Source: Spirochaetales bacterium (GTDB lineage: Bacteria > Spirochaetota > Spirochaetia > DAHUYW01). From it: DNA of 24,186 nucleotides. Shown here piece after piece: positions 15,909-23,700 of the stretch; the first letter of the stretch is position 1, and each line of letters begins with the position of its first letter. A program made the translations under genes and the position numbers. The stretch spans positions 1 to 24,186 of the forward strand of contig DAHUYW010000052.1 in assembly GCA_027306915.1 (NCBI GenBank). Direction: 5' to 3'. Below the pieces are notes generated by a model. It ran no database searches, was not told the DNA's origin, and worked only from the letters and a program-made list of their open reading frames with translations.

Positions 15909-17669
15909 TCACCTGTCGACGTCCGCAAGCACGAAGTCGACGCTTCCCAGGAGAACGATAAGATCAGGGATCATGATCCCCCGGCTCAAGGTGGGGACCA
16001 TCTGCAGATGGGCGAAAGAGGGCGTGCGGATCCGGGTCCGATAGGAGTTGGTGCCGTCGTCGCTCACAAGGTAGTAGCTGTTCGCCCCCTTCGTCGCTTC
16101 GATAGGAAAGCAGGCCTCCCCGGCTGGCATGACCGGCCCCCACGTGACGCCCAGAAAATGGGTGATGAGGGTCTCGATATCCTTCATCGTCCGCTCTTTA
16201 CGTGGCGGGGTCGCGAGCGGATGATCCGACTTGTAGCTCCCTTCGGGCATGTGCTCCAGGCACTGCTTCACGATCCGCAGGCTCTGCCGCAGCTCCTCCG
16301 CGCGCACCATGGCCCGATCGTAGGAATCGCCGCCATGGGCCGTGGGAATGTCGAACTCGAAGCGGTCGTAGCCCGAGTAGGGACGGGCTTTGCGGAAGTC
16401 CCAGGCGAAACCGGTCGCGCGGAGCCCTGCGCCGGTCACTCCCCAATCGATGGCCTCGTCGGTGGTGTAGGGGGCCACCCCCTTTGTCCGGGCCTTGAAG
16501 ATGCGGTTCCGGAGCACCGCCTTCTCATACTCGACGAGGCGCTTGGGGAAGTAGTCGACGAACTCCTTCACCATGGCGTCCCAGCCCTTCGGAAGATCCT
16601 GCGCTACGCCGCCGATGCGAAACCAGCTGGGATGCATTCGCCCGCCGGTGATGGCCTGCACGATCCGCAAGACCCGCTCGCGGTCGTTGAACATGTAGAA
16701 GACCGGCGACATCATCCCGATGTCCTGGACAAAGGTTCCGTACCAGACCAGGTGGCTCGAGATGCGGAAGAGCTCGGCGAGCATGACCCGGATGACCTGC
16801 GCGCGCTCGGGCACCTCGATCCCGGCGAGCTTTTCCACCGCAAGGCAGTAGGCGAGGTTGTTCATCACCCCGCCGAGGTAGTCGATGCGGTCCGTGTAGG
16901 GAATGAAGGTATGCCAGCTCTGCCGCTCAGCCATCTTCTCGGCGCCACGGTGGTGGAATCCGATGTCGGGCACCGAGTCGACGATCTCCTCGCCGTCAAG
17001 CTGGAGGATGATTCGCAAGAGGCCGTGGGTCCCGGGATGGTGCGGCCCCAGGTTCAGGAACATGTAGTCGCTTTCCTCACCGTGCTCCTTCATGCCCCAC
17101 TCGGCCGGGTCGAAGCGGAGGGCCTCCTGCTCGGCAATCTCCTTCGGATCGGGAAGCGTGAATTGTCCCATCTCGGTCGCCCGAGCTGGATGCTCTTTGC
17201 GAAGGGGATGGCCGCTCCAGGTCATCGGCATGAGGATGCGCCGAAGGTGGGGGTGGCCGTCGAAACGGAGGCCGAACATGTCCCACACCTCGCGCTCGTA
17301 CCAATTGGCGTTCGGGAAGACCGAGGTCGCCGAGGGAATCGAAGGGTACTCGCCCGCGAGGGCAACCTTCAGGCGGATGTCGCTGTTCCGCTCGAACGAC
17401 AGGAGGTGATAGACCACGGTGAAATCGCTCGGCGGCTGCCCCTCGCGATGGTCGCGGTGCCGCTCGTCGATGGCGGTGAGATCGAAGAGCATCTTGTAGG
17501 GCGGGATCACCTCGTCCTTCAGGTATGCAAGCACCGAGACGATCTGCTCGCGCGGCACCCACACGGTCGGAACGCCGTCGGAGGTGTGCTGGATGGTGAG
17601 GGCGGCGCCCGGGAACCGGCCCTTCAGGTCGTCGATGAGATTGACCGCGATGGCGCTATCAGACTTCAT
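15909..17669 (-). CDS. nuoCD: Fused NADH-quinone oxidoreductase subunit C/D
   Basis: This is a single 586-residue protein. Residues 1 to about 190 match NuoC (30 kDa type): [29 protein letters not shown] and RRILMP. From about 200 onward it matches NuoD (49 kDa type): [45 protein letters not shown] and [13 protein letters not shown]. NuoD forms the quinone pocket with NuoB, using the His of GPHHPGTHG and a conserved Tyr. Fusion of C and D is the arrangement of E. coli (about 600 residues) and some other lineages. Many bacteria keep the genes apart. ATG at 17667-17669 (MKSDSAIAV) has CGGAG about 6 bases upstream and overlaps the nuoB 3' end by 11 bases. The frame is open further upstream inside nuoB, but that sequence is unrelated. 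Confidence 0.96.
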   Translation of the reverse strand: MKSDSAIAVNLIDDLKGRFPGAALTIQHTSDGVPTVWVPREQIVSVLAYLKDEVIPPYKMLFDLTAIDERHRDHREGQPPSDFTVVYHLLSFERNSDIRLKVALAGEYPSIPSATSVFPNANWYEREVWDMFGLRFDGHPHLRRILMPMTWSGHPLRKEHPARATEMGQFTLPDPKEIAEQEALRFDPAEWGMKEHGEESDYMFLNLGPHHPGTHGLLRIILQLDGEEIVDSVPDIGFHHRGAEKMAERQSWHTFIPYTDRIDYLGGVMNNLAYCLAVEKLAGIEVPERAQVIRVMLAELFRISSHLVWYGTFVQDIGMMSPVFYMFNDRERVLRIVQAITGGRMHPSWFRIGGVAQDLPKGWDAMVKEFVDYFPKRLVEYEKAVLRNRIFKARTKGVAPYTTDEAIDWGVTGAGLRATGFAWDFRKARPYSGYDRFEFDIPTAHGGDSYDRAMVRAEELRQSLRIVKQCLEHMPEGSYKSDHPLATPPRKERTMKDIETLITHFLGVTWGPVMPAGEACFPIEATKGANSYYLVSDDGTNSYRTRIRTPSFAHLQMVPTLSRGIMIPDLIVLLGSVDFVLADVDR

Positions 17670-18321
17670 CTGGGCTCCGCAGGTACATGGCGCTCGTGTG
17701 CTCGGCTCTCTTGCGCTCCTTCTGAGAAGGAAGGTCCGGCCTCTCGACTCCCTGCGGGCCGATAACCCAGGAGAGCGGGCGTCGCTCCTTGCCGATGCTC
17801 TCCTGCAGCAACGTGAGCCCCTCGAGAAAGGCGTCAGGCCGCGGCGGGCAGCCCGGCACGTAGACGTCCACCGGCAGGAATTTGTCCACCCCTTGTACCA
17901 CGCTGTAGATGTCATACATCCCGCCGGAGTTCGCGCAGGAGCCCATGGAGATTACCCAGCGGGGCTCCATCATTTGCTCGTAGAGCTGGCGAACGATCGG
18001 TGCGATCTTTATAAAGACCGTCCCGGCCACGATCATCATGTCCGCCTCGCGCGGCGTGCCGCGGATGACCTCCGCCCCGAACCGAGAAAGATCGTAGCGG
18101 CTGGTGAGCGAGGTCGCAAACTCGACGTAGCAGCAGGAAAGTCCGAAGTTGAACGGCCACACCGAATACTTGCGCGCCCATGCGAGGAGATCTTGGAGCT
18201 TGGTGAGTGCGATGCTCTGCTTCAGGAGCTTGCCTGGGTTGTTGTCTCTCGTGAGGGTGTAGCTCGTGCCCCCGGCGGAATCGAGCCCTTCGTTCGAAAA
18301 CGAGCTGTGCTTGAGTGTCAC
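17659..18321 (-). CDS. nuoB: NADH-quinone oxidoreductase subunit B
   Basis: This 220-residue subunit carries cluster N2, the last iron-sulfur centre before quinone. Its ligands are the tandem cysteines C63-C64 in [10 protein letters not shown], about C129 in MGSCANSGG and about C158 in [12 protein letters not shown] choose the GTG at 18319-18321 (protein start MTLKHSS): it overlaps the nuoA stop in a GTGA arrangement and has AGGAGA 5 bases upstream. The open frame continues far into nuoA, but that extension is basic, unrelated sequence. The C-terminal tail after [11 protein letters not shown] is hydrophilic. Length equals E. coli NuoB (220). Confidence 0.96.
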   Translation of the reverse strand: MTLKHSSFSNEGLDSAGGTSYTLTRDNNPGKLLKQSIALTKLQDLLAWARKYSVWPFNFGLSCCYVEFATSLTSRYDLSRFGAEVIRGTPREADMMIVAGTVFIKIAPIVRQLYEQMMEPRWVISMGSCANSGGMYDIYSVVQGVDKFLPVDVYVPGCPPRPDAFLEGLTLLQESIGKERRPLSWVIGPQGVERPDLPSQKERKRAEHTSAMYLRSPDEV

Positions 18322-18722
18322 GACTGTCTCCTGCGCTCTCGCGCCTTCTTCCCCCAGTCGAGCGCTCCGACCCTCCACAGATAGACAAGCACAAGGGCGA
18401 GCAGCCCGATGAAGATCACGATCTCGAGCACGCCCGCCCAGCCCAGTCGCTTGAAGGCGATCGCCCACGCGAAGATGAAGGCAGTTTCGAGATCGAAGAT
18501 GAGGAAGACGACTGCGACGAGATAGAACTGGATGTCGATCCTGATGCGGGCCGAGCCGGTCGACGCGACGCCGGACTCGTAGGGAAGATTGGTAGCCCGC
18601 TCCCGGTGGCGCTCGCCGAGGAAGCGGGGAAGGATCACCATAATCCCAACGATGATCAGGACAAAAAGAAGATAGACCGCGATAGCCCACACGGGCACCA
18701 CGTACGCGTTTGCCTGTTCCAT
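18318..18722 (-). CDS. nuoA: NADH-quinone oxidoreductase subunit A
   Basis: This 134-residue subunit has three membrane helices at the junction of the two arms of complex I. Family hallmarks are the loop [25 protein letters not shown] and the acidic helix [18 protein letters not shown] at 18720-18722 is preceded by AGGA at a somewhat long spacing of 11 bases. A TTG three codons upstream is in frame but sits only two bases from that site, so it is not favoured. It is the first gene of the nuo operon, with a leader of about 195 bases to the predicted promoter. Confidence 0.95.
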   Translation of the reverse strand: MEQANAYVVPVWAIAVYLLFVLIIVGIMVILPRFLGERHRERATNLPYESGVASTGSARIRIDIQFYLVAVVFLIFDLETAFIFAWAIAFKRLGWAGVLEIVIFIGLLALVLVYLWRVGALDWGKKARERRRQS

Positions 18723-18822
18723 TGCTATCAACGTCCTAACAAATCAGGAAGCCGCCATCGTCCCTTGCGAAAGAGAGGGCGAAGGGTACTTCCATCGGTG
18801 TCCAACCTTAGCTGCAGTCCCG

Positions 18823-18834
18823 GCGAAGCTTCGC
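18823..18834. promoter_or_regulatory. 12-base perfect palindrome in the nuo leader
   Basis: GCGAAGCTTCGC is fully palindromic and lies about 100 bases upstream of nuoA inside the predicted 5' leader. As DNA it could be a dimeric regulator site. As RNA it could form a 4-bp stem with a 4-base loop. No regulator is known for it, and chance is possible. Confidence 0.25.
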
Positions 18835-18923
18835 TTTGATGTCGTGAGCAGGACAATGCGGTTTTCGTAGAAGGCACCACTTGAGGATCATCCGGAGCCT
18901 TCCCCAGATTGTCCGGGAACTAA

Positions 18924-18951
18924 TCTTTATAAGATTCGTTATTTATGTCAA
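18924..18951 (-). promoter_or_regulatory. Predicted promoter of the nuo operon
   Basis: On the minus strand a perfect -35 box TTGACA (18951-18946) is followed after 16 bases by TAAAGA (18929-18924), overlapping a TATAAA. The surrounding 40 bases are strikingly AT-rich for this genome. No other good promoter was seen between here and nuoA, and none was obvious inside the tightly packed operon. Transcription would start near 18917. Confidence 0.55.
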
Positions 18952-18976
18952 GCGACAGGCAGGCTCCACCGCGTGC

Positions 18977-18982
18977 TATGAT
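18977..18982 (+). promoter_or_regulatory. Possible -10 box for the small decarboxylase-like gene
   Basis: TATGAT lies 30 bases before the ATG at 19013, divergent from the nuo promoter. No good -35 hexamer stands at the right distance, so this is weak. It would give a leader of about 25 bases. Confidence 0.25.
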
Positions 18983-19012
18983 CGGTGAGAAACCACGTCG
19001 CACGAGGTAGAT

Positions 19013-19318
19013 ATGGCAGACAAAAGTTGGGGGGACCTCCTTCGCGAGCTCTCTCCGGAATTGGATCGACAGAACCAGGCCGATCAGGAGTTCTTGGGCC
19101 GGAGCTCATCCTTGAGCTCGCGAGAGAAATACCTTCTTGCGATGGTTCTGGATTCGGTCGCGAACCGGCCGGCGGGGGCCCGCAGTTACGGCGAGAAGGC
19201 GGCGCAGGCCGGCGCCACGAAGGAGCAGATCCTCGAGGCCCTCGCTATCCTCCGGATGTTTGGGGGAAGACCGGCCCTGGTAACCGGATGCGAGGCGCTC
19301 AGGCAGTTCGGGAAATAG
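19013..19318 (+). CDS. Small carboxymuconolactone-decarboxylase-like (AhpD-fold) protein
   Basis: The 101-residue protein follows the pattern of single-domain CMD-family proteins: LSSREKYLLAMVLDSV (about residues 34-49), then YGEKAAQAGATKEQILEALAI (about 59-79) and a GGRPALVTGCEAL tail. Members with a CxxC pair in the first conserved helix (AhpD type) act as peroxidase partners, and others decarboxylate or have no known activity. Here the place of that pair reads ANRPAGARSYG and contains no cysteine. The only Cys in the protein is near the C terminus (TGCEAL), so AhpD-like redox activity is not expected. GAGG at 19004-19007 lies 5 bases before the ATG. It is divergent from nuoA and convergent with the ABC-F gene. 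The physiological role is unknown. Confidence 0.8.
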   Translation: MADKSWGDLLRELSPELDRQNQADQEFLGRSSSLSSREKYLLAMVLDSVANRPAGARSYGEKAAQAGATKEQILEALAILRMFGGRPALVTGCEALRQFGK

Positions 19319-19452
19319 CCGGGAGAAAGGTTGATTTCATCCGGGATCGACCGATCGAAATGCTCGGCGAGAAGCAGCTTCACAATCCCATCGTCCGCCT
19401 TCTGCAACGTCGCCGCTTGCTCGCGAACAGTCCCGCGTCGAGGTGCGAAGGC

Positions 19453-20958
19453 TCACCCCACTCGCAGGAGGAATCTGCCGGCGCGTTCCCCGCTGCGCTC
19501 GACGCTCCACCGGACCGCCGCGAGGCGCTCGGCGAATCCTAGGTCGTGCGTGACGAAGAGGAGCGAGGCCGGGCAGGGCTCGAGGGCCTCCTCGAGGCAG
19601 AGGATCGACGGGAGATCCATGTGATTGGTGGGCTCGTCCATGATGATGAGCTCCACCTCCTCGGTGAGGGCGAGGGCAAGCAGGAGCTTTCGCGCCTCGC
19701 CGGGGCTCAGGCGAGCGGTCTCGATAAGCCGCTCCGGCTCGCTTCCCAGACGCTTCACGGTCGAGAGAGCCTCGCCGCGGCTCTTCGGGTCCAGCTCGAC
19801 AAGACGCGATTGCAGCGAACCGAGAAGCTCTTCCGGAAGCTCCTGCGGCAGGTAGAGGATCGCCCTCGCTTGCGCCGCCGCAGCGATCGCGCGAACGAGG
19901 GTGCTCTTGCCCGAGCCGTTGGGCCCCACGAGCGCGACGCGGTCGCCCGGGATCATCGCGAGCTCGGGATGCCGCAGAAGGCGCTCGCCGCCGAGCGGGA
20001 GGTCCCCGGCGGGGAGACAGAAGAAGCGATCGCGCTTGGACTCCCGCGCCCCGAGGGTGATGCCGAGCCGTGCGGCGGGCGGCACACGCTTCTCGGCCAG
20101 GCGATCCGCCGCCGTCGCGATCCGACTCTCCATCTGGCGAAGAAGCTTGCCGCCTACCGCGTCCTTCCCGGTCACCCGCGCGCGGCGCAGCCGGCCCCGT
20201 CCGTCGTGATCCTTCGGCGAAAGATGCCGCCCCGACAGTCGCGCATGGTTGGAGTCGGCAAGGGCGCGGCGCGCCTGTGCCTCGCGCCGCAGCCGGGCAA
20301 GATGCTCCCTTGCCAGCTCGTGCTCCCTGCGGGCGCTCTCGCGCTCGCGCCCGGCCTCGCGCAGCCCTGCAGACACCCCGCCGGGGCGCACGACGACTCC
20401 TCCCGCCTCGATGAAGATGGAGCGGTCGCAGAGGGCATCGAGAAGCGCGCGGTCATGGCTGATGAGGAGCCCGATCCCCCGGTAGCCTGCGAGGGCGCTT
20501 CGAACGGCTGCCGCGGCCTCGATATCGAGATGGTTCGTCGGCTCGTCGAGGGCGAGCAGAGCGGGATCGAGAAAGAGCGCCGATGCCAGCTGCGCCCGCT
20601 TCCGCTCGCCGAAGCTCAAGGTGTCCCACCGGTAGGGCCAATCGGAGCCGATTGCGAGAAGCCGGACGCTACGATAGGCCTCGGCACCCCGCGAGGCGAG
20701 GAGATCGACGAGGGCCTCCGGCGCCTGGCTGCTCTCCTGCGCGCAGTAGTGCCGGGGCTCCGGAGTGCGGACCGAGCCGCGCTCCGGGGCGAGCTCGCCC
20801 AGCAGAAGCCGGGCAAGTGTTGTCTTTCCAGAGCCGTTGGCGCCGACGATCCCCGTCCAGCCGCGCGGAAGCGCGAAGGAGAGGTCTCGCAGGAGCGGAG
20901 TGCTCTGTCGGTTGTAGGAAAACGAGAGATTGTACGCGGCGCAGAACTCTTCGGCCAT
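19453..20958 (-). CDS. ABC-F family ATPase (ribosome-associated type)
   Basis: The 501-residue soluble protein has two ATP-binding cassettes and no membrane segment. Domain 1 has Walker A GANGSGKT (39-46), signature LSFGE (114-118), Walker B LLALDEP (134-140) and H168. Domain 2 has GPNGSGKS (345-352), LSPGE (417-421), IIMDEP (438-443) and H471. A charged, Arg-rich linker lies at about 200-300, with a conserved-looking LSPKDHDGRGRLRRARVTGKD. ABC-F proteins act on ribosomes, some as antibiotic-resistance factors and others as translation factors. The sequence does not decide which. It is shorter than Uup or EttA (about 555-635). ATG at 20956-20958 has AAGGAG 6 bases upstream. It follows the lipoprotein gene in the same direction after 165 bases that contain a strong hairpin. 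Confidence 0.93.
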   Translation of the reverse strand: MAEEFCAAYNLSFSYNRQSTPLLRDLSFALPRGWTGIVGANGSGKTTLARLLLGELAPERGSVRTPEPRHYCAQESSQAPEALVDLLASRGAEAYRSVRLLAIGSDWPYRWDTLSFGERKRAQLASALFLDPALLALDEPTNHLDIEAAAAVRSALAGYRGIGLLISHDRALLDALCDRSIFIEAGGVVVRPGGVSAGLREAGRERESARREHELAREHLARLRREAQARRALADSNHARLSGRHLSPKDHDGRGRLRRARVTGKDAVGGKLLRQMESRIATAADRLAEKRVPPAARLGITLGARESKRDRFFCLPAGDLPLGGERLLRHPELAMIPGDRVALVGPNGSGKSTLVRAIAAAAQARAILYLPQELPEELLGSLQSRLVELDPKSRGEALSTVKRLGSEPERLIETARLSPGEARKLLLALALTEEVELIIMDEPTNHMDLPSILCLEEALEPCPASLLFVTHDLGFAERLAAVRWSVERSGERAGRFLLRVG

Positions 20959-20988
20959 GAGAAGCTCCTTGCAGTGAGATGTTCGCTG

Positions 20989-21021
20989 TCAGGAGTTCTT
21001 TTTCATCGCCGTTTGCCCCAT
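20989..21021 (-). promoter_or_regulatory. Possible leader peptide ORF upstream of the ABC-F gene
   Basis: A tiny frame starts at an ATG at 21019-21021 (10 codons) or at the internal ATG at 21004-21006 (5 codons, MKKNS). It stops at 20989-20991, 30 bases before the ABC-F start. AAAGG and GGGG stretches lie near, but spacing is imperfect. Several antibiotic-resistance ABC-F genes are controlled by ribosome stalling on such short leaders. That role is inference here. Confidence 0.25.
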
Positions 21022-21043
21022 CCTTTGTGCGGCTATTCTGCAG

Positions 21044-21060
21044 TCGCCGTGCTACGGCGA
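21044..21060 (-). other. Perfect 7-bp hairpin upstream of the ABC-F gene
   Basis: TCGCCGT and ACGGCGA flank a 3-base loop, giving a stable GC-rich stem. It lies 64 bases after the lipoprotein stop and about 86 bases before the ABC-F start. It lacks a following T run on the minus strand, so a classical intrinsic terminator is not clear. It could be a read-through-limiting structure or part of an attenuator. Confidence 0.45.
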
Positions 21061-21123
21061 CCAGCGTTACGGTAGCGCCGATGCCCGCGGGCGTCAAGCG
21101 CTGGCCCTTGGGCCGCATCCGGA

Positions 21124-21855
21124 CTATTCACGGTATCGCACCTCGTAGAGGTCCTCCTCGAGGGCTCGGGCGACCGAGCGCGCCGCGCTGTCGGCAAGCT
21201 GCTCGAAGCCGGCTTCGAGCGCCGGAGTGGAAAGCTCGGCGAGCGCCTCGGTGGTTACGACATTCCCCACGATCGAGCCGAAGCCGAACATGACCGGGGT
21301 GGCCGGGTCGTCCACCTCGATGTCGCGGCGCCAGACGATCTCCCTGCTCTCTACGTGGTGGAGGGTAGCCACGAGCCGGACGTGGAGCATGACCGAACCG
21401 AGAGGCGAGGTCGCTCTTATCCCGTATTCGCGGATGTCAAAGTTGAGCTGAAAGTCGGCATCGCGCTTGTCGCGAACCTTTCGGGCGTCGAGGGCCTTTG
21501 CGCAGGAGGTGAGCCCGCGCTCGAGAATGATAGCGGGCACGTCGACCGCCTGAAGCGCCGTGTGCATCCGTCCCTCCGCCTCCTGCGCCTGGCCGGCCGT
21601 GGCGATTGTGGTTCCGATGCTCAGCCAGGTAAGAAGCGGGCTGCGGCGGTGAACGTCGACCCAGTAGCTCACCCGAACGGTCGGATCGGGGGGCACGCGC
21701 ATTGTTCCCGCCACGGTCGCGTTTTCCACGTCGTACTCGTCCAGGCGGTTGACCGTGGCGCACGACGCGAAGCCGAGCGCCCCGGCCGCCGCAGCGACGA
21801 CGAGCGCTGGCACCAGCCTCGGGAGAGCGATGAGGAGTCTTCGTAGCGATTTCAT
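21124..21855 (-). CDS. Putative lipoprotein of unknown function
   Basis: The 243-residue product begins MKSLRRLLIALPRL with two basic patches, then a hydrophobic run and GFASC (C32), a relaxed lipobox with Phe at -3. It should therefore be exported and lipidated. The mature part has no recognised enzyme motif. It contains ADFQLNFDIREYGIRATS, then MLHVRLVATLHHVESREIVWRRDIEV, a two-stranded pattern seen in many envelope lipoproteins, and an acidic C-terminal helix. I selected the ATG at 21853-21855 because it gives a proper signal peptide, although its ribosome binding site is poor (GCGGTG within a small hairpin at 21867-21879). In-frame starts at 21894 and further upstream would put 13 or more extra residues before the signal. 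It lies between the aldo/keto reductase and ABC-F genes, same strand. The function is not known. Confidence 0.75.
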   Translation of the reverse strand: MKSLRRLLIALPRLVPALVVAAAAGALGFASCATVNRLDEYDVENATVAGTMRVPPDPTVRVSYWVDVHRRSPLLTWLSIGTTIATAGQAQEAEGRMHTALQAVDVPAIILERGLTSCAKALDARKVRDKRDADFQLNFDIREYGIRATSPLGSVMLHVRLVATLHHVESREIVWRRDIEVDDPATPVMFGFGSIVGNVVTTEALAELSTPALEAGFEQLADSAARSVARALEEDLYEVRYRE

Positions 21856-21950
21856 GCTACTGCAACACCGCAAGGCGGTCTCCCTGTCACCCATCTTTTT
21901 GCGCGTCGGGCGGCGAGGCGTGGAACTGCTGGCTACCGCCACAGGGTCGC

Positions 21951-22961
21951 CTACCTGTCTCGGGCCGTTCCTTCGAGCATCCAGTAGGGATAGGCTCTCG
22001 GCGGCTTGCTCAGCTCGTCGAGCAGAGAGACCTCTTCCGGTGTCATCTCCCAGTCGGTGGTCTTCAGACTGTCGCTGAGCTGCTCCTTCGTCTTCGCGCC
22101 GATTACCACCGAGGTGACGCCGGGCTTCCTGAGAAGGTAGTTCAGGGCCGCCTGTGTGACGGTGGCCTTGTGCTGGGCGGCGATCCTTTCGAGCTCGTCG
22201 ACGATGTCGAAGCCCTTCTCTTCATCGAACTGGAGGAACTGGTTTGTCGGGTCGCTCCTACGGGCACCTGCGGGCCGCGGCCTGCCGCGCCGGTACTTGC
22301 CCGTGAGGAATCCGCCGCCGAGCGGGCTCCACGGGAGTATTCCCAGCCCCTGATCAAGTGAAAGTGGAACCAGCTCGTTCTCCAGATCCCGGGCAATCAG
22401 GGAATAGAAGGCCTGGAGGGTGACGAACTTCTCCAGGTTCTGCCGTTCGGAGATGGCGAGCGCCTTCATGAGCTGCCAGCCAGCGAAGTTCGACGCGCCG
22501 ATGTACCTCACCTTCCCGTCTCTCACCAGATCGTCGAGGGCCCGCAAGGTCTCCTCGAGCGGAGTCCGCGGATCGAAGCTGTGAACCTGGTAGAGGTCGA
22601 TGTAGTCGGTACCGAGCCTCGACAGGCTCGCGTTGCATGAGCCGATGATGTGCCTGCGGGAAAGTCCGACGTCGTTCGGACCGGGTCCGGTCCTGCCTCG
22701 GACCTTGGTTGCGAGGACAACATCCTTCCGTCTGCTCCCCAGCGCCTTGCCGAGAATCTGTTCGGACAGCCCCTCCGAGTAGACGTCGGCGGTATCGAAA
22801 AAGTTGATGCCGCCCTCTATCGCCTTGCTCACCAGCTCGTCGGCTTCCTTCTGCTGGACCTGACCGATGCCGGTCCAGTATCCTTTCCCGCCGAAGGTCA
22901 TGGCTCCGAAACAGAGCTCCGAGACTCGGACACCACTGCTCCCTAAGAATCTTGTCTTCAT
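21951..22961 (-). CDS. Aldo/keto reductase
   Basis: The protein is 336 residues and has the family's (beta/alpha)8 pattern. The catalytic tetrad is visible in FFDTADVYSEG (D56 and Y61), LATKV (K86) and LYQVHS (H127), counted from the chosen start. Other markers are YIGASNFAGWQL, LPWSPLGGGFLTGKY and VVIGAKTKEQL near the C terminus, which binds the NADP phosphate in relatives. It would reduce aldehydes or ketones with NAD(P)H in the cytoplasm. The substrate cannot be read from sequence, and general similarity is to YajO/Tas-like enzymes. The ATG at 22959-22961 (MKTRFLG) is chosen. A GTG two codons upstream is possible, and both have only an AGAAGAAG-type ribosome binding site. A plausible promoter lies at 23025-23053. 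Confidence 0.92.
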   Translation of the reverse strand: MKTRFLGSSGVRVSELCFGAMTFGGKGYWTGIGQVQQKEADELVSKAIEGGINFFDTADVYSEGLSEQILGKALGSRRKDVVLATKVRGRTGPGPNDVGLSRRHIIGSCNASLSRLGTDYIDLYQVHSFDPRTPLEETLRALDDLVRDGKVRYIGASNFAGWQLMKALAISERQNLEKFVTLQAFYSLIARDLENELVPLSLDQGLGILPWSPLGGGFLTGKYRRGRPRPAGARRSDPTNQFLQFDEEKGFDIVDELERIAAQHKATVTQAALNYLLRKPGVTSVVIGAKTKEQLSDSLKTTDWEMTPEEVSLLDELSKPPRAYPYWMLEGTARDR

Positions 22962-23024
22962 TGTCACGATCTTCTTCTCATAATGGCGCGTCGACTTTCA
23001 GGGCCCGGCTGCCCCGGCGCTTCA

Positions 23025-23053
23025 ATGATAGTCAAAGTTATCTTGCGCGGCAA
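23025..23053 (-). promoter_or_regulatory. Possible promoter of the aldo/keto reductase gene
   Basis: Minus-strand TTGCCG (23053-23048) and TATCAT (23030-23025) are 17 bases apart. This gives a start near 23018 and a leader of about 55-60 bases. Confidence 0.4.
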
Positions 23054-23261
23054 TGGAACGGCGGCCGGCCGCTTTCCCCTCCCGGTTCGGGCCGCTCGAT
23101 CACGTGGCGGCGAAGCGATCCCGGCCGGTCGAGCGACGCTCGCGAAGACCGCTAGGAATACTCGCCAGCCCGGCGATAGGCTTTCCGAGTGTGGCTGAAT
23201 CGAGTCCTCGATGGTATGATCGGCCCATGAGCACCGTGAGGGCCGTTGCGAAGACCGATAA
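23054..23261. other. Stretch without a recognisable gene
   Basis: Together with the promoter region this forms about 300 bases between the aldo/keto reductase start and the hydrolase remnant. Short frames on both strands have no recognisable content. The 5' part of the hydrolase gene, including its GDSL block, would be expected here but is not found. Confidence 0.5.
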
Positions 23262-23666
23262 GAGGCCGCACGATTCGCGTTCAGCCGCGGTGCCGTTCCG
23301 ACTGTCCCTGCGGTGAACGCGGGGATTTCGGGGGACACTACCCTCGACGTCCTCGGGCGTCTCGATCGCGCGGTCAGCGACCGTACCTATCTGGTCTTTC
23401 TGGAGATTGGTCCGAACGACGGTTTCCGCCGCTACGATCCCGCGATAATCTCCGACGGCTACCGCGAGCGGTTTGATGCGATCTACGGGCACGTCGCAGA
23501 GCGGTTCGACCTTGCCATCATGCCGGGATTCCTCCGAAGCCTCGTCGCGCAGGGCCGCTACTGGCAAGCCGACGGTCTCCATCCCACCGCCGAGGGTGAT
23601 CGGATCCTTGCGCGCGACGTCCTCGCCTTTCTCAATCCGGCGTGGAAACTGACGATCGAGCCGTGA
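23262..23666 (+). pseudogene. Remnant of an SGNH-type esterase (TesA-like)
   Basis: The frame carries VNAGISGDTTLDVLGRLDR, then LVFLEIGPNDGFRRY and, near the end, ADGLHPTAEGDRILARDVLAFL. These correspond to the block after the first strand, block III (GxND) and block V (DxxH, catalytic Asp-His) of TesA-like arylesterases. Block I with the nucleophile (GDSL) is missing: the frame hits a stop at 23259-23261 and nothing upstream resembles it. Between DGFRRYDPAII and DGYRERFDAIYGHVAERFDL about 35 residues of the family are absent, so the protein is also shortened internally. The GTG at 23313 could start a 117-residue product, but it could not be an active hydrolase. Confidence 0.7.
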
Positions 23667-23700
23667 GCGCCGCCCGCGCGCGAGCTTGGGCCGCGCCGCC

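Noticed and set aside
15357..17765. An 802-codon open frame on the plus strand opposite nuoCD, nuoE and nuoB
   Set aside because: It lies fully antisense to clearly identified complex I genes and has no recognisable domains. Long antisense frames are expected in GC-rich coding DNA.
19186..19407. A 73-codon minus-strand frame after the ABC-F stop, in the same frame (KADDGIVKLLLAEHFDR)
   Set aside because: The text looks somewhat protein-like and could be an eroded 3' extension, but it starts at TTG, overlaps the decarboxylase-like gene antisense and matches no family I know.
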